A DNA stretch of 64,000 bases, taken from the NCBI RefSeq assembly GCF_018320785.1, contig NC_054884.1:25545667-25609666 (forward strand), written 5' to 3'. The notes beneath the pieces are model-generated. The model did no database searches, was not told the DNA's origin, and saw only the letters and a program-made list of their open reading frames with translations. Position numbers and translations under genes: made by a program. Below, one piece after another: positions 10,601-22,983 of the stretch. Numbering within the stretch: position 1 is the first letter of the stretch; each line of letters opens with the position of its first letter. Source of the DNA: Cheilinus undulatus (lineage: Eukaryota > Chordata > Actinopteri > Labriformes > Labridae).

Positions 10601-12879
10601 AAAAAGAGAAACATGCAAGGGAGCTTATATCATAAGCCCCAATCAAGCATAGGCATCAGTCCAGCTGCATTGTCTGCACTGTTTACAGTTATGCCTCTGG
10701 AGCAGTTTACACAGCTTACAAAGGCTGGGACCTTCTTAGGATGCTGGCCCTGACTTGAGTCGCAGCTAGTGTCTAAAGTACATTTGCTTTCTAAGTTCAA
10801 ACAGTGTTATGTCTGAGAAAGAGCACTCTGATATGCATCAAGGTCTGACATGCCTTCTCAAGTCAAATAGTTTGGAGTTTAAATGAAGAAATGTCCCTTG
10901 AGCGACAGGTTTATGGGATCTACAGTGTGAACGCTTTGGCTTTACTAAAGGTAACTGAAAACCTTCAGAGAAGAGACCCCCCCCACACACAGAGAGCTTT
11001 TAAATGGAGGTCAGCTGTAAGCTTTCAGAGCTTTAAGCAGAGCAGGACAGTTAGTTTACACCACACGCTGACATACGACCACCCTTTCTCTTGGATTATA
11101 CACACGCACACAGTCGGGTAATGACATCACGGGGTCATGCTTTGTGTCTGGGGAGTGAGTCCCTCTGAGGCTTCAGTAGGCAGTCGAGCAGGGGGTCATG
11201 TCCCCTGAGGGCGGCTGGGGGGGCCCTGTGACGGCTGTGACCATGTCAGTCGAGTACAGACTGCTCTGTGTGTGAACCGAGACACTTCTCAGAGCGCTTG
11301 TGAAGATTCAGAGGGGAGGGATGAGGTGGGGTTGTGGGGCAGAAGTTCTGGGAGGAGGAAATGCAAGGCCCTGCTCCAAACCCAACGTCTACTGAAGTTT
11401 CACAGCCCTCCCACGCCAATGCTGGCATGGCTGCCCACGAGGGAAGGAGAGTGATGAAATGTGGGGAAACCGTGTGGCTTGGCTGGCTTAGAGAAAGAGG
11501 CCTACACACGGACTCAGGAAGGGAGGGGACAAATAACGGGCCGCTGTCAAAACAAGTGCATGTTTCCATGGATAGTGCCATACTTTAGGCTGCAGGTGTG
11601 CAGTGCTGTCTGGTCAGCTGACGTGCCATTTCCTGTCAAGCAGGAAGAGTGAAATGAGCAGAGATGAAAGTTCAAGGTAGCACACAGCTGGCAGTTGTTA
11701 AGGTGGGTAAATGCAGGTGCGATACAAGAGCAGCATTGTGAGAGGAGCTATAACCCAAACATATGACATAGAAACATACAAATGTTGGCTCTGGAGTACA
11801 CTGCAGCAGTGTGTGCACGCTCTGCAGAAAGTAGAACGCTCTCAAGGGCCTCGTTTCTAAAAATACCTGACTTTATTTTCATTTCGTAACCATTCCAACA
11901 CTTTAAAGAGCTTCAGGTCAATTTCAAGCCCCCATTTTCCCCGACACTCAGAAAAAGCAATTCAGTTTGGTTGTTCTCACAATACTTCGTATGAATATCA
12001 GTTTTCGATGCTGGGGAGGAGTGGGTCACATTTCTAGGAGAGCCACATTCCCCTCCTCATGCAGCATATGTCTGTCTCCCCACACATGACACATTCATCA
12101 GAGCTGTACATCCCCGCCATGTCAACATAAGACGAAAATAAGATCAGACTAATAAGCTAAAGGTTGCATAAGGAGAAGTGGGATATTAGAGAGGACATAC
12201 TCTACAGACGGTAATCATGTTCTGGTGTGACTGCAGAAGCTAACATTGCAAATATAATTGTAATTACACAAGTAGACTCAACAGGAAAGGCATTTGGAAG
12301 AAATCTGGATTGATTAATTGAGTGTAAATAATTGTTTGGACTGTAAAATATCAGATAAATAAGTGTAAGGGTCAATGTCAGGCATCTAAAGGCTCAGATG
12401 TTGTCTTCTGGCTACTTAAATTGTCTTAAAAGCTAAAAATCAATTTTAATGCAATGAAACAAGAAAAAAGTCAAAAATAAAGATACAGGGACTTTTTTAA
12501 GAAGCTGTTGTTAACCATGTAGATCAAACCATTTCGCCATCTTAGCTATTGAAACATGAATCAAGGTATTTGAGAGACTGATTTAACAGAATAAATGATA
12601 TTTGTGAGAGGAAGAAAACTAGAATACCCCCCAAAGTTATCGCAATTTAACTCCTTAAAACTAAAGCCTTAGTTATACATCTGCATCAGATCTACACCGT
12701 AGGTCATAATGGCACTGAACCTCTTCAGAGGGCACAAGGACATGCACCTCCTCAAAAATGTTGAAATGATGTAAACATCAAGCCCTGTGATTGGTCCATT
12801 GGGCAGCATGGGTGACCGCCAGTGTGTAATATCTACTCTGGATTAATGGCTGAAGTTGACAAACCAATAAATCAAATCT
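10601..12879. other. Intergenic DNA with a GC-rich block
   Basis: No gene is supported. About 11130-11650 is GC-rich and low in repeats, with long overlapping frames on both strands (for example 11246-11581 -, 11334-11588 +). None shows a domain or good splice context, so coding is not claimed. The rest is AT-rich without clear structure. Confidence 0.45.
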
Positions 12880-13275
12880 ACTAGCCATTCATCCATGATC
12901 TTTCACTTATCCAAGGTCGGATCACAGTGGCAGAAGGCGTAGTAAGTCAACCCAGACATCCCACTCCCCAGCAACATCTCCCAGTTACTCTTGATTCCGA
13001 GGCGCTCCCTGGGGGAGGAGCAAATGGGATATATGATCCCTCCAGCGAGTTCTGGGTTTACCTTGGGCTCCTCCCAGTTAGACGAGCCAGGAAGACCTCC
13101 ACAGAGAGGCAACCAGGAGGCATCCTGATTTGATGCCCAACCTCTTCAACTGGCTCCTTTTGATATGAAGGAGCAGCAGCTCTACTTCGAGATCCCTCCA
13201 GATGTCCAAGCTCCTCGACTTATCTCTATGGCTGAGCCCAGACACCCTCCTGAGGAATATCATTTCGAGCGGAGT
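12880..13275 (-). repeat. Degraded LINE-like dispersed fish repeat
   Basis: The landmarks 'ttcacttatccaaggtcgga', 'cccagacatcccactcccca', 'caggaggcatcctgatttga', 'tcaactggctccttttgata', 'ggagcagcagctctacttcg' and 'gacaccctcctgaggaa' follow the text of a very common teleost non-LTR retroelement 3' region, read in antisense. Many substitutions show it is old. I am not sure of the LINE clade. Confidence 0.6.
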
Positions 13276-13589
13276 TCATGACCATAGGTCCTTCCTCCCA
13301 GCTGAGGAAGTCTAATTAGAATTGAAATTGCATTGCTGTCTTGTGCTGAGGTGGAGTATTGCAGGGCTACGCTGACACACCAATGCACAAGTATCTCCAG
13401 GTGTATCTCACCTTACATTTATTTAAGAGATGTGTAAAATTACTTTATCACAGTTGGAAGTTTTAAGCTTTCAGCATGCAATTCTCTCTGGAGTTTCACT
13501 GCTCCCACTGTCTCCTAAAGCCCCTCTCATACCAGCCTGATCCTTTTCAGCACAGTTTGTTATTGCAGTTGTATTGGTAAAAGCTTTCT

Positions 13590-15150
13590 TGCATTCAGCT
13601 CATGTCTTTTCTTACTCTTGACTTTGCCTTCACCTCTGGATTCTCCTTTAGAACACAGGAAATAACGATGGTCTGAAGAACTCCTTTGTACTTTGTACAT
13701 GCCCCCAGCTTTTTCACAGCATTTAACTTCTCAGACAGTTTCAGCTCTTTAAACTGTTTGCAGAAGAACAGTTTGTCTTTGTATCTTGCATCTCCACAGA
13801 CAATGCAGCCGCTGTCTTTCTTTGTAGAATGGGCCAAAGAATATTTTCTTTCAAACTTCTTGTCGAATTTCTCTTGTTTCTCACCAACACTAAGCTGTTC
13901 AAGTTTTTCTAGAATTTCCTCTTGGGTTTTCAGGAACCTGAGAAGGCTGTCGAAGTGGTTGCAGGGGTGACATTATTGCTAGGGTTTACCATGAAGACAA
14001 GCCAGTCCTTCTTTACAAGGTCAGGTATTTTGCTTTCTAGGAACTTAGTTACCAGTGGGTTTTTGACTGCATTCGTCTCTTTAAGCTCTGTAAGGTCAGT
14101 CAGGGCTTTTCTCCACAGTCTGGATCAGGTCGATAACTTTTCTTGGCTGATTTTCTCTTACCACAGGAATTTTCTCTAGGTCTTCAATTATCTCCAGGGC
14201 AATTGTAGATTTGTTTCCATAACTATTTTCAAGAACTCTGAAGATGTCTTCTGCAGAATTGTATGTGGAAAGTCAAAGGTCTTGTGAGATTTCTTCATCT
14301 ATGCTGTCCAGAAGTTGCATCTTCTTCACCTCAATTGAGCCGGTTGGTTCTCCTTGCGTTTGAAGGTTCTCCCAGTCTCTCTTCCATCTGTGAAAGTCTC
14401 TTTTGCAACCATGAAATCTGGGCAGACTAATTGGCTCGATTCTCATGATGGCTTGTGGTACCATGTTTGTTGCAGCTGCCATAGAAGTCATCACAGATGC
14501 GCCCTTTTGCTCCTCTTCAATTCTTAGTGCAAACACAGTCTGCTCTCCTTCAAGCTTGTTATGTAGTGCTTTTAGACCTGTTACTCTGCTGCCTATGCTG
14601 GATTTCTCTGTGTCTGGGATCCATAAATCCCACGATGCAAGGCTTTTGGTTGCTTCCTTGACCAGCTTCTCCATAAAGCCGTCATGATTAACAGCAGTGC
14701 CAGAAGCCCTCTCAGCTTCTTGGATTGTAGCTTTAAGTTCTTTCTGCCCATATCAAGACCAGAGGTTGGTTTGCACAATTTCTCGTTTGATTTAATTTTG
14801 TCTCACATTCATTGATTGTCTTTTCCAGGTCAGCCTCCTGTTGCTTGGTAAGCTCTCCATCATCATCATCAGCTTCAATTGCTGCCAGTAGACCAGCCCT
14901 GTAGTCATCATTTGCTTCACTGACTTTTCTTGCTTCAGATACGAGCCTCTTAAATTCTTCTTGAAGCTCTACCTCTATCAGGCTCCATGCTCCTCTGCTC
15001 AGGAAATTAGCTAATTTTGTAAAAGCACTTTTAGCTAAAGTTCTCTCTTGCTTGAGCTGCTTGACAGTCTTTCCAAAAGCTTCTTCTGCCATTTTGTGAA
15101 GCAGTTTCTTGTTGCAGTACAGTCGGTTCCCCTCATGAATCAACAGCTTT
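13590..15150 (-). pseudogene. BEL/Pao LTR-retrotransposon gag relic
   Basis: Read on the - strand, successive frames give a Pao-type gag. First comes a coiled, charged N-terminal part (15143-14733: EGNRLYCNKKLLHKMAEEAF, then KLANFLSRGAWSLIEVELQ). A segment with LPRFHGCKRDFHRWKRDWENL follows (14674-14273), then a part with KSTIALEIIEDLEKIP and KNPLVTKFLESKIPDLVKKDW (about 14245-13990). Last is a zinc-knuckle-like start, CIVCGDARYKDKLFFCKQFK (13837-13595), whose later Cys/His positions are changed. At least three frame changes and several stops separate the parts. Protease, reverse transcriptase and integrase are absent, so it is a dead 5' fragment. The DUF1759-like gag of BEL/Pao elements is the best fit. 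Confidence 0.8.
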
Positions 15151-15954
15151 CTCTGGTAGGGCCATTTATCCTCCAGTCTTCACTGTCACACAGCAGGTTT
15201 CAACTGTCAAGTTCTCTAGTTTATCTGCAGGTTTGCCTGAACTTGAAAAAGGCTGGAGGTGACACCAGAGGATGCAGGACAACTCAATTCTTTTTTTCTT
15301 GAAGTTTTTCCCTTTCGTTTATTTTTCTTCAAAGGAATAGGTTGAAAACCTGAACAAATAACAACAGACAAGTCAAGCTCACACAATCCATGAAAAAAAC
15401 AAACATGTTGAAACACTCAACCTATTAAAAAAAAACGATTTTTTAATGTCTAGTTCTTGACCAAATCATAATTTTCTATCGAACTAAATCTGCATAACTC
15501 TGCCCAACCAAATAGCATTCAAGTTAATAGATTAAGTCAAATCCAGTCAAACAATCAACCTAACTAAATTGTTTTAGATCACTCATATCTATTCTAGGCA
15601 TACAAACCTATCTAAATCTAGGCAGTTACACAATGCATCTGTTACTTCACAAGTATCAGTTTAAATTTAGTTTAATTTATTAAATAAACAAACTGACCAA
15701 TGGCGTCTCTAGTATCTCCTCTGCTCCTGCTTCTGCTCTGCTGCTCCTACCTACTAATATAATTAAGCGGCATGCTGCTCACCTGGTGCATGTTGCACTC
15801 ACTGGCTGTCTACTCTACTCTGCATCCTGTGCAGCAGCACAAACAATTAGGAAACCTAAGACCTACCATATTTAAAACAGAATAAACTAATAAATACAGA
15901 ACTAAACAGTAAAATGTCAATTTTTTTTTGGTTTGGCTTAACAGTGATACAAAC
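15151..15954. other. Flank of the gag relic, possible leader or LTR
   Basis: This lies on the 5' side of the - strand gag relic, where a 5' LTR and leader would be expected. I see no second copy in the window and no clear TG...CA ends or primer-binding site, so an LTR is only possible. It is otherwise AT-rich with no gene. Confidence 0.3.
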
Positions 15955-16470
15955 TGGGTCGTTCTGAAGAGCTCAGTAACTAGATGCCACTTTTACAATA
16001 GGGGGTTTATGCAATTTCATCCCATCTGGATATGCCAGAGTCAACTGTAAGTGATATTATTAGAAAGTGGAAGCGTTTAGGAACAACAACCAACTGTGCC
16101 TCCTATTGTGCCAACTGTGAAGTTTGGTGGAGGAGGGATAATTGTATGGGGCTGTTTTTTTTTTAGGGTTTGGGCTAGGCCTCTTAACTCCAGTGAAGGC
16201 CAATCTCAATGCTTCAGACATTTTGGTATGCTTCCAACTTTGTGGCAACAATTTGGGGAAGGCACTTTTCTATTCCAACATGACTGTGCCCCAGTGCACA
16301 AAGCAAGGACTACAAAGAAATGGTTTGATGAGTTTGGTGTGGAAGAACTTGACTGAAACCGAGATTGTGAGCCAGGCCTTCTCGTCCAATGTAGAGAATG
16401 GCTGGGCACAAATTCCCACAGAAACAAAATCTGGTGGAAAGCCTTCCTAAAACAGTGAAAGCTGTCAATC
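15955..16470 (+). mobile_element. Tc1/mariner-like transposon remnant with internal deletion
   Basis: This is a + strand Tc1-like transposase relic of the same lineage as 4290-5095. It begins 'aaactgggtcgttctgaaga' and then jumps, through deletions, to the catalytic part. Frame 16096-16356 reads VPTVKFGGGGIIVWGCFF, and further on FQHDCAPVHKA, which carries the second Asp of the DDE/D triad. The 3' part ('agccaggccttctcgtccaa', 'ggtggaaagccttcctaaa') follows after a frame change. The first Asp region is missing, so it is inactive. Confidence 0.85.
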
Positions 16471-19400
16471 TTTTTTTCAGTTTTATTTGTTTACAGAAAA
16501 AAAGGACCAAAGAACTACTTGCTCTCAAATTGACATTACTGCATCAGTTTGACAGCAGCTGCACCAGTAATGTGAGAAAAGCAAACAGTGAACACAATCA
16601 GACGTGATAAAGTACATAGATAACAACCTAATCTGCTAAAAACCTCTGACTGCATAACCACCTCCACAACAACAGCTTCAGTCAGTCAAGGATTTGACAG
16701 TATATATACTAAGTCTGTCAATACTGTCCAGTGTCAGTGAGGTCATACATGCCCAGACATGTCTCCTGAAATGAGGTCAGCTCTATTATTTGAAAGGTAA
16801 TCTTGCTTAACAGTCTGCGGTCACAGAGAGAGAATCAATGTGCTTCTCACAGGGAGGACTATCTCTGTTTACATATCACCACAGCCTGCAGAGGTAAACT
16901 ACTGCTAATTTGTAACTCATGTGAAATGGGTGGATGACCTCAGTGCAGTCATAGAGGTGTGGTTATTAGCTTGCTAGCTCTCTGTGTGTATTTGTGTTTA
17001 ACACTTAGTGAACCTGCCAGGAGTTACTGAAAACTGTGGCCTACATCCCTCAAAAATAACCCGGTTAAAGCCAAGAGAATTCATATGAGAGAAGTCAAAA
17101 TGATGTTTAATAGCTGCATACAAGGCCAACAGGCAGTATAATGGACAAAACAGCTAGCTGAACAATGTGTAAGCTGTTGGAAAACTGAATACCAGCTGCT
17201 AGTGTTTTACCGTGTACATTAATATTTATTTCCCACTCAGAAATAGGAGTGGTACAACCAGCTTAGCACAGTTTCATAACACTTCTCAGCTTTTCATTAC
17301 CCTTAATTGCCCAATAACATTCAAGCTTGTGTCAGCTAATGGTGAAGTGAACCAGAAAGACCTCAATGAATCACTTGGCAATGGGCTTTTGTTCTTGATG
17401 AATCCGTTCGGTGCACTGAAACCTCGGGGGCAGCGATGGGGAATCGTTTGTTTTACGCCCCACTTCCAGAGGCCTCAACGATCCAGCTGGCAAACTAGAG
17501 CCCGATAACCAATTTCCCCCCCCCATCATCTTATTTAACCTCGCTGTGGAGACTGGAGTGAACGCATGTCTAATGAGCAGCAATTAACTATGCCAGAATG
17601 ACAGAGCAATCCCCAGAAGAGGCGGCTTACAGTCAAGTAAATAAAGATAAGCAGTTGTGGATTTGTGATTCTTCACTGTGATGATGGAGAGCATGATTCA
17701 TTTTTGTTTACAGAGCGGGGAAACATGAGCTGGAGCACCAGCGTAATTCATCACACTCGGCTGGGCTCTGCATTTGTCATCTCAGACCAGCTCACTTCCC
17801 ATTTCCCAGCCATTTGTTTTTTAAACAAAAGCTGCACCGATATAAATTCCAGTTTAAACCAAATATAGGGCTATATTTTCTTAAATGTTTTATGACCTTG
17901 ACCTTATTCTGAAATATCTTAAAGTTCTGCGGCAATGGGTCAGACAAACTGGCAAATAAAGGGAGACGCATGTCCAAAACAGCTCTCAGGACTAGAAAAA
18001 TAGCTTTATTTATCATTTTACTTGAATTACAGACCATGCTGCACTACTTGTTCAAGACTGTGCATGCTTATAAAGGGAGTGAATGGCACACTTTACACAA
18101 TATACACTACTAACGTGAAGAAATGTTTGTTAAACTAGTAAAGTTCCAATTTAGCATCGTCAAACAGTAGCTATTTGCCTCTGATGTCAGATTGGGAATC
18201 TCAACTACTATCACAGATGTACAACTGATTTTTAGGTTTCATGTTTTACAAATGTCTGACAAATATATACAGTGTTACTACTACTCACCGATTCATCAAA
18301 AGCTAAAAGACAGTGATGTGCAAAAACCTGGCTGGATATTAAATCACAACTGAGCTGATACTGGGCCACATTTCCATGCATTTTAAGACAAAAACACCTA
18401 ATTAAACTACCGTTAGCTTCTGGGATAATGCTAGGAACAAAATATGCCTAACAAACAATTTTACTATTTAAAAATGTTACAAAATGAAAAAAAAGGAAAA
18501 AAGAAAAAAATCTGAAATGTGATCATGCATCATGGACATATTTATCCTGAAGGTAAAAAGACACAGGATTTTCTTATCTAATGGTGTCACTCTATCAAAA
18601 GGTTTTTGTTAAAAACCCTTCCACACCAGCATTGCCTTTTAGAACAATAATTGACATGGGTTATTAAAAGTTAAATAACTTCTCAACTATAAATCATAGC
18701 CTCTAACTTTTTTCTCCCTTGAAGCTAGCTGTTGAGCTGTTCCAATGATGCTATCCATGCTTACTTAGTCCTTCACGGAAGCTTTTCATGCGAACCTGGA
18801 ACTTAGTCAACTTTTCAAGGACTTAAAGAATTAAATCCACACCGGCAAATCTGATATTGGGCATTTTTTAATGCATTTTTATCAGTTTTTACTCATTTTC
18901 AACAATTTATTGCTTCTAGTGCTAAGGCTAACGGCCAGATTGTTTTATTGTTTTCCCAGAATGCTTTGTGAGGGGCTGTCCACCAATGATAGGCTGTTCT
19001 GTCATCATGCGAGGCTGTGTCAAGTTGCTTAAACCTGAATGGAGATGTGGAAATTGCCTTAGTAGAGCATATTGGAGGGAAAAAGACAAAAGGGGTTTTG
19101 ATGTGGCCTCTGTGTTATTGTTATTATAATATTTAGCAGTAGAACTCACAGTAATTAGCAGGAAGTGTCACAGAAAGGCTGTATATTTGGATGCTATTTG
19201 CTGAGCCATGTTCTGAGTTCATGGTAGGGCAAAAATAATGTCAGTTTTCCACAGCACAGTCAGTCAAGAGAGTGTACACCAATATCAGATTGGTACTCGG
19301 TGTTGGCTGTCACCCAGTGCTCTCGTATTGAAATCGGTAGAGGGAAGGAAAACATGGCATTGGGACTTTCTAATTCTAACAAGTCTGCCTTTGGTTTGTG

Positions 19401-21094
19401 GGAGGAAGCCGGATCATGTGGAGAGAATCCATGCATGCTCAGGGGAGAACATGTAAACTCCATGCAGAAAGGCCTTATCTGAAAGGGATTCAACCAGAAA
19501 CTTTTTTTGCAGTGAGTCAACAATCACACCACTGTGTAGCCAAAGCTCATGTGCAATCACACTGATGTAATGACAGGCAAACTGCGAAGAGCTTAAAAGT
19601 CTCAGTTTCATTTTCTCATTCTCATTTAACTCTTCAGGTATCCCTTATATCTATTTTTAGAGTTATGTGAAGTTATGTCTCCCTTCCATTTATGAGATGT
19701 ATTTGTGGTGACATTACTCAATTTCCTGATGTTGCTCTTCAAAATGCTCTTACGATGATTAACATAGGAGCCTTTTATTGTGACAGACTTGGCTGGAATA
19801 GATGTGTTTATCAACCAATACTTTACATAGCCACTCTAACAGACAGAAGGGATTGAACTGTGGCTGCTTTAAGAGAGAGAAAGCCACAGTTTGCTTCTTT
19901 TAATCACCCAGGACTAAAGATAAGTGAAATATGGATTAAAAAAAAACCTTCAGCAGGTAAGACGTTTGTTCCTGCAGCATCTGGCTCAAGGAAAAAATAG
20001 ACAAGAACTCCAGCAATGAGCCTGCCCCCTGACTTTATGGTGAACTCGGATCAGAGCGCAGCTGCAAAGCTCTATGCTAGATTAGAGACAGAAGTTGGTG
20101 ATACAATTACTGTTTTCTGACAAAAATCCCTCCACTATGATACTTTTAATGACCCGTAGGCCACCCTGGCTGAAAAATTTGTAAAATTGACCTCTCAGCG
20201 AACAAAAACACAGCATGAAGCTGGCTGTTAACTTTCAATGAATGCAGTGACATCGACTAAGAACAGACTGTATTGAAATGACTACTGTCCAATGTTATCT
20301 GATTGGTCATTACTAAAGAGTGAGCTAGTAAGTTTTCCAACCCTGAGTTGCTGTCTAAAAATAGTGTCAAAAGTCAGAAGTTACTTATGCTCACATTAGC
20401 TGTTATCTAACAGAAGCTAATAAGACATGTTTCTTGACTCATGGATATTTTTGAATCCACTTCCTTTTAAGTGTAATGAATAAACCTGAAGTGAAGTATT
20501 TATAAAGAATTGCCATACGTCCAAAATGCAACCTGGAACTGATCAGGACTCTCTGATTTCAGCTTTAAACACTGCACCCTTAGCATGACATCAGAAAGAA
20601 AACAGTCATCGTGGGAAAAAAATTAAAAGTATGTTTCCAGTTTGACTACAAACTTCATACACGTACACCATCTCCATAATAATTCAACTGTGAAACATTA
20701 GCTGAGTGTTTAAACACACGTTAAGTACTTTTCACCCCTAACTGTAAGTCAGCAGCAGGTTACGGGCACATTCATGTCAGGCTGAAGTATCTTATCTATG
20801 CCAATCATGCACAAAGAAAAATGCTTGTGCTGCTGTGAAGAGTTCACAACTATCTCTAGTACACCTGGGTGATAGTTCTGCACTAGATGAGTGGGTGTTT
20901 GTTTCCCATATTTGACAGTATAATTAGACATGACAGTTACAGGATATGCAGTTTATGGAGACACTTTCAGTTTATACTGCTTTGCACACCCCTCCTATTG
21001 GCAACAACACCTAATGGCTATTTTAAAGTACTATGGTGCACCTTCCTGTATCTTCCAGTCCACATTAGGAGTTTTCAGTGTCCAGTGCTTGTAC
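16471..21094. other. Intergenic DNA downstream of lhpp
   Basis: No gene is supported. About 17400-17830 is a GC-richer repeat-free block with TAATT cores (candidate regulatory DNA). About 19383-19541 is a SINE on the - strand. The lhpp 3'UTR must start at 21094 and run leftwards. I saw no canonical AATAAA on the - strand close to the stop, so its end is not placed. Confidence 0.45.
19383..19541 (-). mobile_element. Degraded SINE / 'gttcgaacc' type repeat
   Basis: On the + strand the text 'gtgggaggaagccggatcat', 'agaacatgtaaactccatgc' and 'gggattcaaccagaaac' is the reverse complement of a very common fish SINE (tRNA-like head with a body containing 'ggagtttgcatgttctccc'). The match runs from the body to the decayed B-box region. 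It belongs to the same broad family as 51350-51580. Confidence 0.65.
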
Positions 21095-21188
21095 TTAGTT
21101 CCTTTGATTTAGGATCATGTCCACAGCCTGGGCCAAGTTGTCCACAGTGCCGTCTGCTGTCACTGTTGGGTGCCTCTCGTCACTGGGC
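21095..21188 (-). CDS. lhpp: lhpp exon 7 (last coding exon)
   Basis: This encodes the second half of the Arg241 codon, then PSDERHPTVTADGTVDNLAQ and AVDMILNQRN, and stops at TAA (21097-21095). The acceptor is a pyrimidine-rich tract and AG at 21190-21189. The split codon joins exactly with exon 6 (AG + G). In human the matching text is RPSDEHHPEVKADGYVDNLAEAV, so identity is clear even though the exon lies 34.7 kb from exon 6. In this HAD subfamily the segment forms the last strand and helix of the core domain. Confidence 0.93.
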
Positions 21189-22169
21189 CTGAGGGAGGAG
21201 AAGCAAAAGCTTTATAGACACACTACACAGGAACAAACAACTGCCACATAAGGGTCGGTAAACAAGAAGCACTAACAGTTTGATGCTATCAGCCATGCTA
21301 CAAATGCTGGAAGTATAAACTGAAACAGTCAGTAGATTCAGGAAGGCGAAGCTTTAACAAAAAGAGACTAAACACTTCATGGGCTGTCTAGTGGAAGCTA
21401 AAGGGGGAAGTATTTTTGATGAATAGCATCTGTCCTCAGGGCTCACTTATGATTAGCAGCAACACTCTTGAAATTGAAGTTTACCAGTGAATTTCGGCTG
21501 TGGGGAAGTCTTCACACTTAAAGGTGACTGTGCAGTTGCCTGCCAAAAGCCCCTGCAGGGTAGTGCATGCTTTCTGTCTCTATCACCAGCTGTCAAACAC
21601 TGTTGCAGCCTATTGTAATGCATCTAAAACAGACCAACTTGGGACTTTAATGAGAGCTGCAAAAAACCCAATTTCTTCATTAAGTTTAAAAAAATACGTA
21701 TGGGAACCATATAGTACCCAGTTGGAAGATATGCTTCTTCTGAAAGGTAGGGAATTTGAGGGAAAACAAAAAACAAAAAAAAAAGTCTCAAACTCTTTAG
21801 ACAGATTGCTAAATGTTGTATTAGACCGCCCTAACCCTAACCAAAGTAAGGTTTATGCCACAGCTGCCCTAAATTAACAGCATTGGTAATTACCAAAATC
21901 ATTTTTTTATGTTTCTGCAATGGTTATTACATCAATATGTAGAAGCTCTTTAACCCAAATGATATTTTTAATGATAAAATATAATTATTATTGTTATCCA
22001 TGAATTTTAAAAATTTACTGATTTACAAAAACCCTGAAAAAATAGTGAAGCAAATTAATGTTTCTTGATTAATATGTCAAATTATAGTTATTTACTTGCA
22101 TTCCTGAACAGAAAAATTAGTTTTAGTGGTTGAATGTGATGCTTTTCTTACTTCTCAGAGAAGCCCAGT

Positions 22170-22345
22170 GAGCCGGCTCAAATTTGGGTGAATTCAGTTT
22201 GAAATCCCTCATTCCTGTTCAAAATGGTAAAACATAGAGAGCTCACTGAAAATGAAAGAGTCCGCATTAAAGCACTTCATGATGCTGGATGGTCTTTGAG
22301 ACAAATATGACAGGTGGTCTAATAAATTTGTTAAGCACTGTATAT
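22170..22345 (+). mobile_element. Tc1-like MITE / internally deleted transposon
   Basis: The first codons of a Tc1-type transposase are readable: MVKHRELTENERVRIKALHD from the ATG near 22225, followed by AGWSLRQI and a stop. The sequence then jumps straight to a 3' terminal piece ending 'ttaagcactgtatata'. Only the DNA-binding N-terminus remains, so this is a deletion derivative. A (TA)n tract follows at once, where Tc1 elements insert (TA target). Confidence 0.7.
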
Positions 22346-22354
22346 ACATGGTGT

Positions 22355-22360
<6 letters not shown>

Positions 22361-22385
<25 letters not shown>
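22361..22385. repeat. (TA)n microsatellite
   Basis: About twelve uninterrupted TA units, just after the 3' end of the Tc1-like deletion derivative. Confidence 0.9.
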
Positions 22386-22499
22386 CATGCGTGTTTCCCA
22401 GAGGACGAAGACTGATGACTCTGATAGTAATATGATTTTCCTATAGCAACCTTATTAGGTAGCATTATGAAACTGTCACATAATTTGGTTTATGACTAG

Positions 22500-22800
22500 G
22501 GATGTAACGATATACCTTTGTTGGATACGATATGTATCATAATACTGAGCACCCCATGCGATTTCATCAAATAAGGTTGAGGTCAATTTCTAAGCAAATA
22601 TGATTCAGGATTATAATTCCACTTCTTCAGATACAGTTGTTAAATAAGAGAGGATTCCTGCAAGTTATAAAAAGGTTGTTGCAGATCTTTTTTTCCCCAG
22701 TTCATTCTAAATGGTCCTTTATGGTGTATTTATAGTTTTGAATCGAATTGCAAGATATCATACATTCCAATTTATGTGATATGTGCAAAGCTAAACAGGT
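22500..22800. mobile_element. Probable decayed non-autonomous DNA element
   Basis: It starts 'agggatgtaacgatatacc' and holds a later 'gaatcgaattgcaagatatc' stretch, a text style typical of fish TAGGGATGTAACGAT elements. No paired terminus with target duplication could be fixed, so the limits are approximate. Confidence 0.4.
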
Positions 22801-22983
22801 TTAACATGTGTTTGTAAATATAAGTAATGTCATGTGAAAAAGAATGCTGAGTGCTAAAAGAAGATGCCAAAAAGCACTGCCTTATTGAGTTAGCTTTAAA
22901 TGAACATATTAGCATTTATAATGGTTATTAATTAGACAATTCTTTCTTTCAAAGGATTACCAAGATACACGTGTACTATCTAG

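Noticed and set aside
11246..11581. 111-residue - strand frame
   Set aside because: No domain or splice context; it overlaps equally long + strand frames in a GC-rich block.
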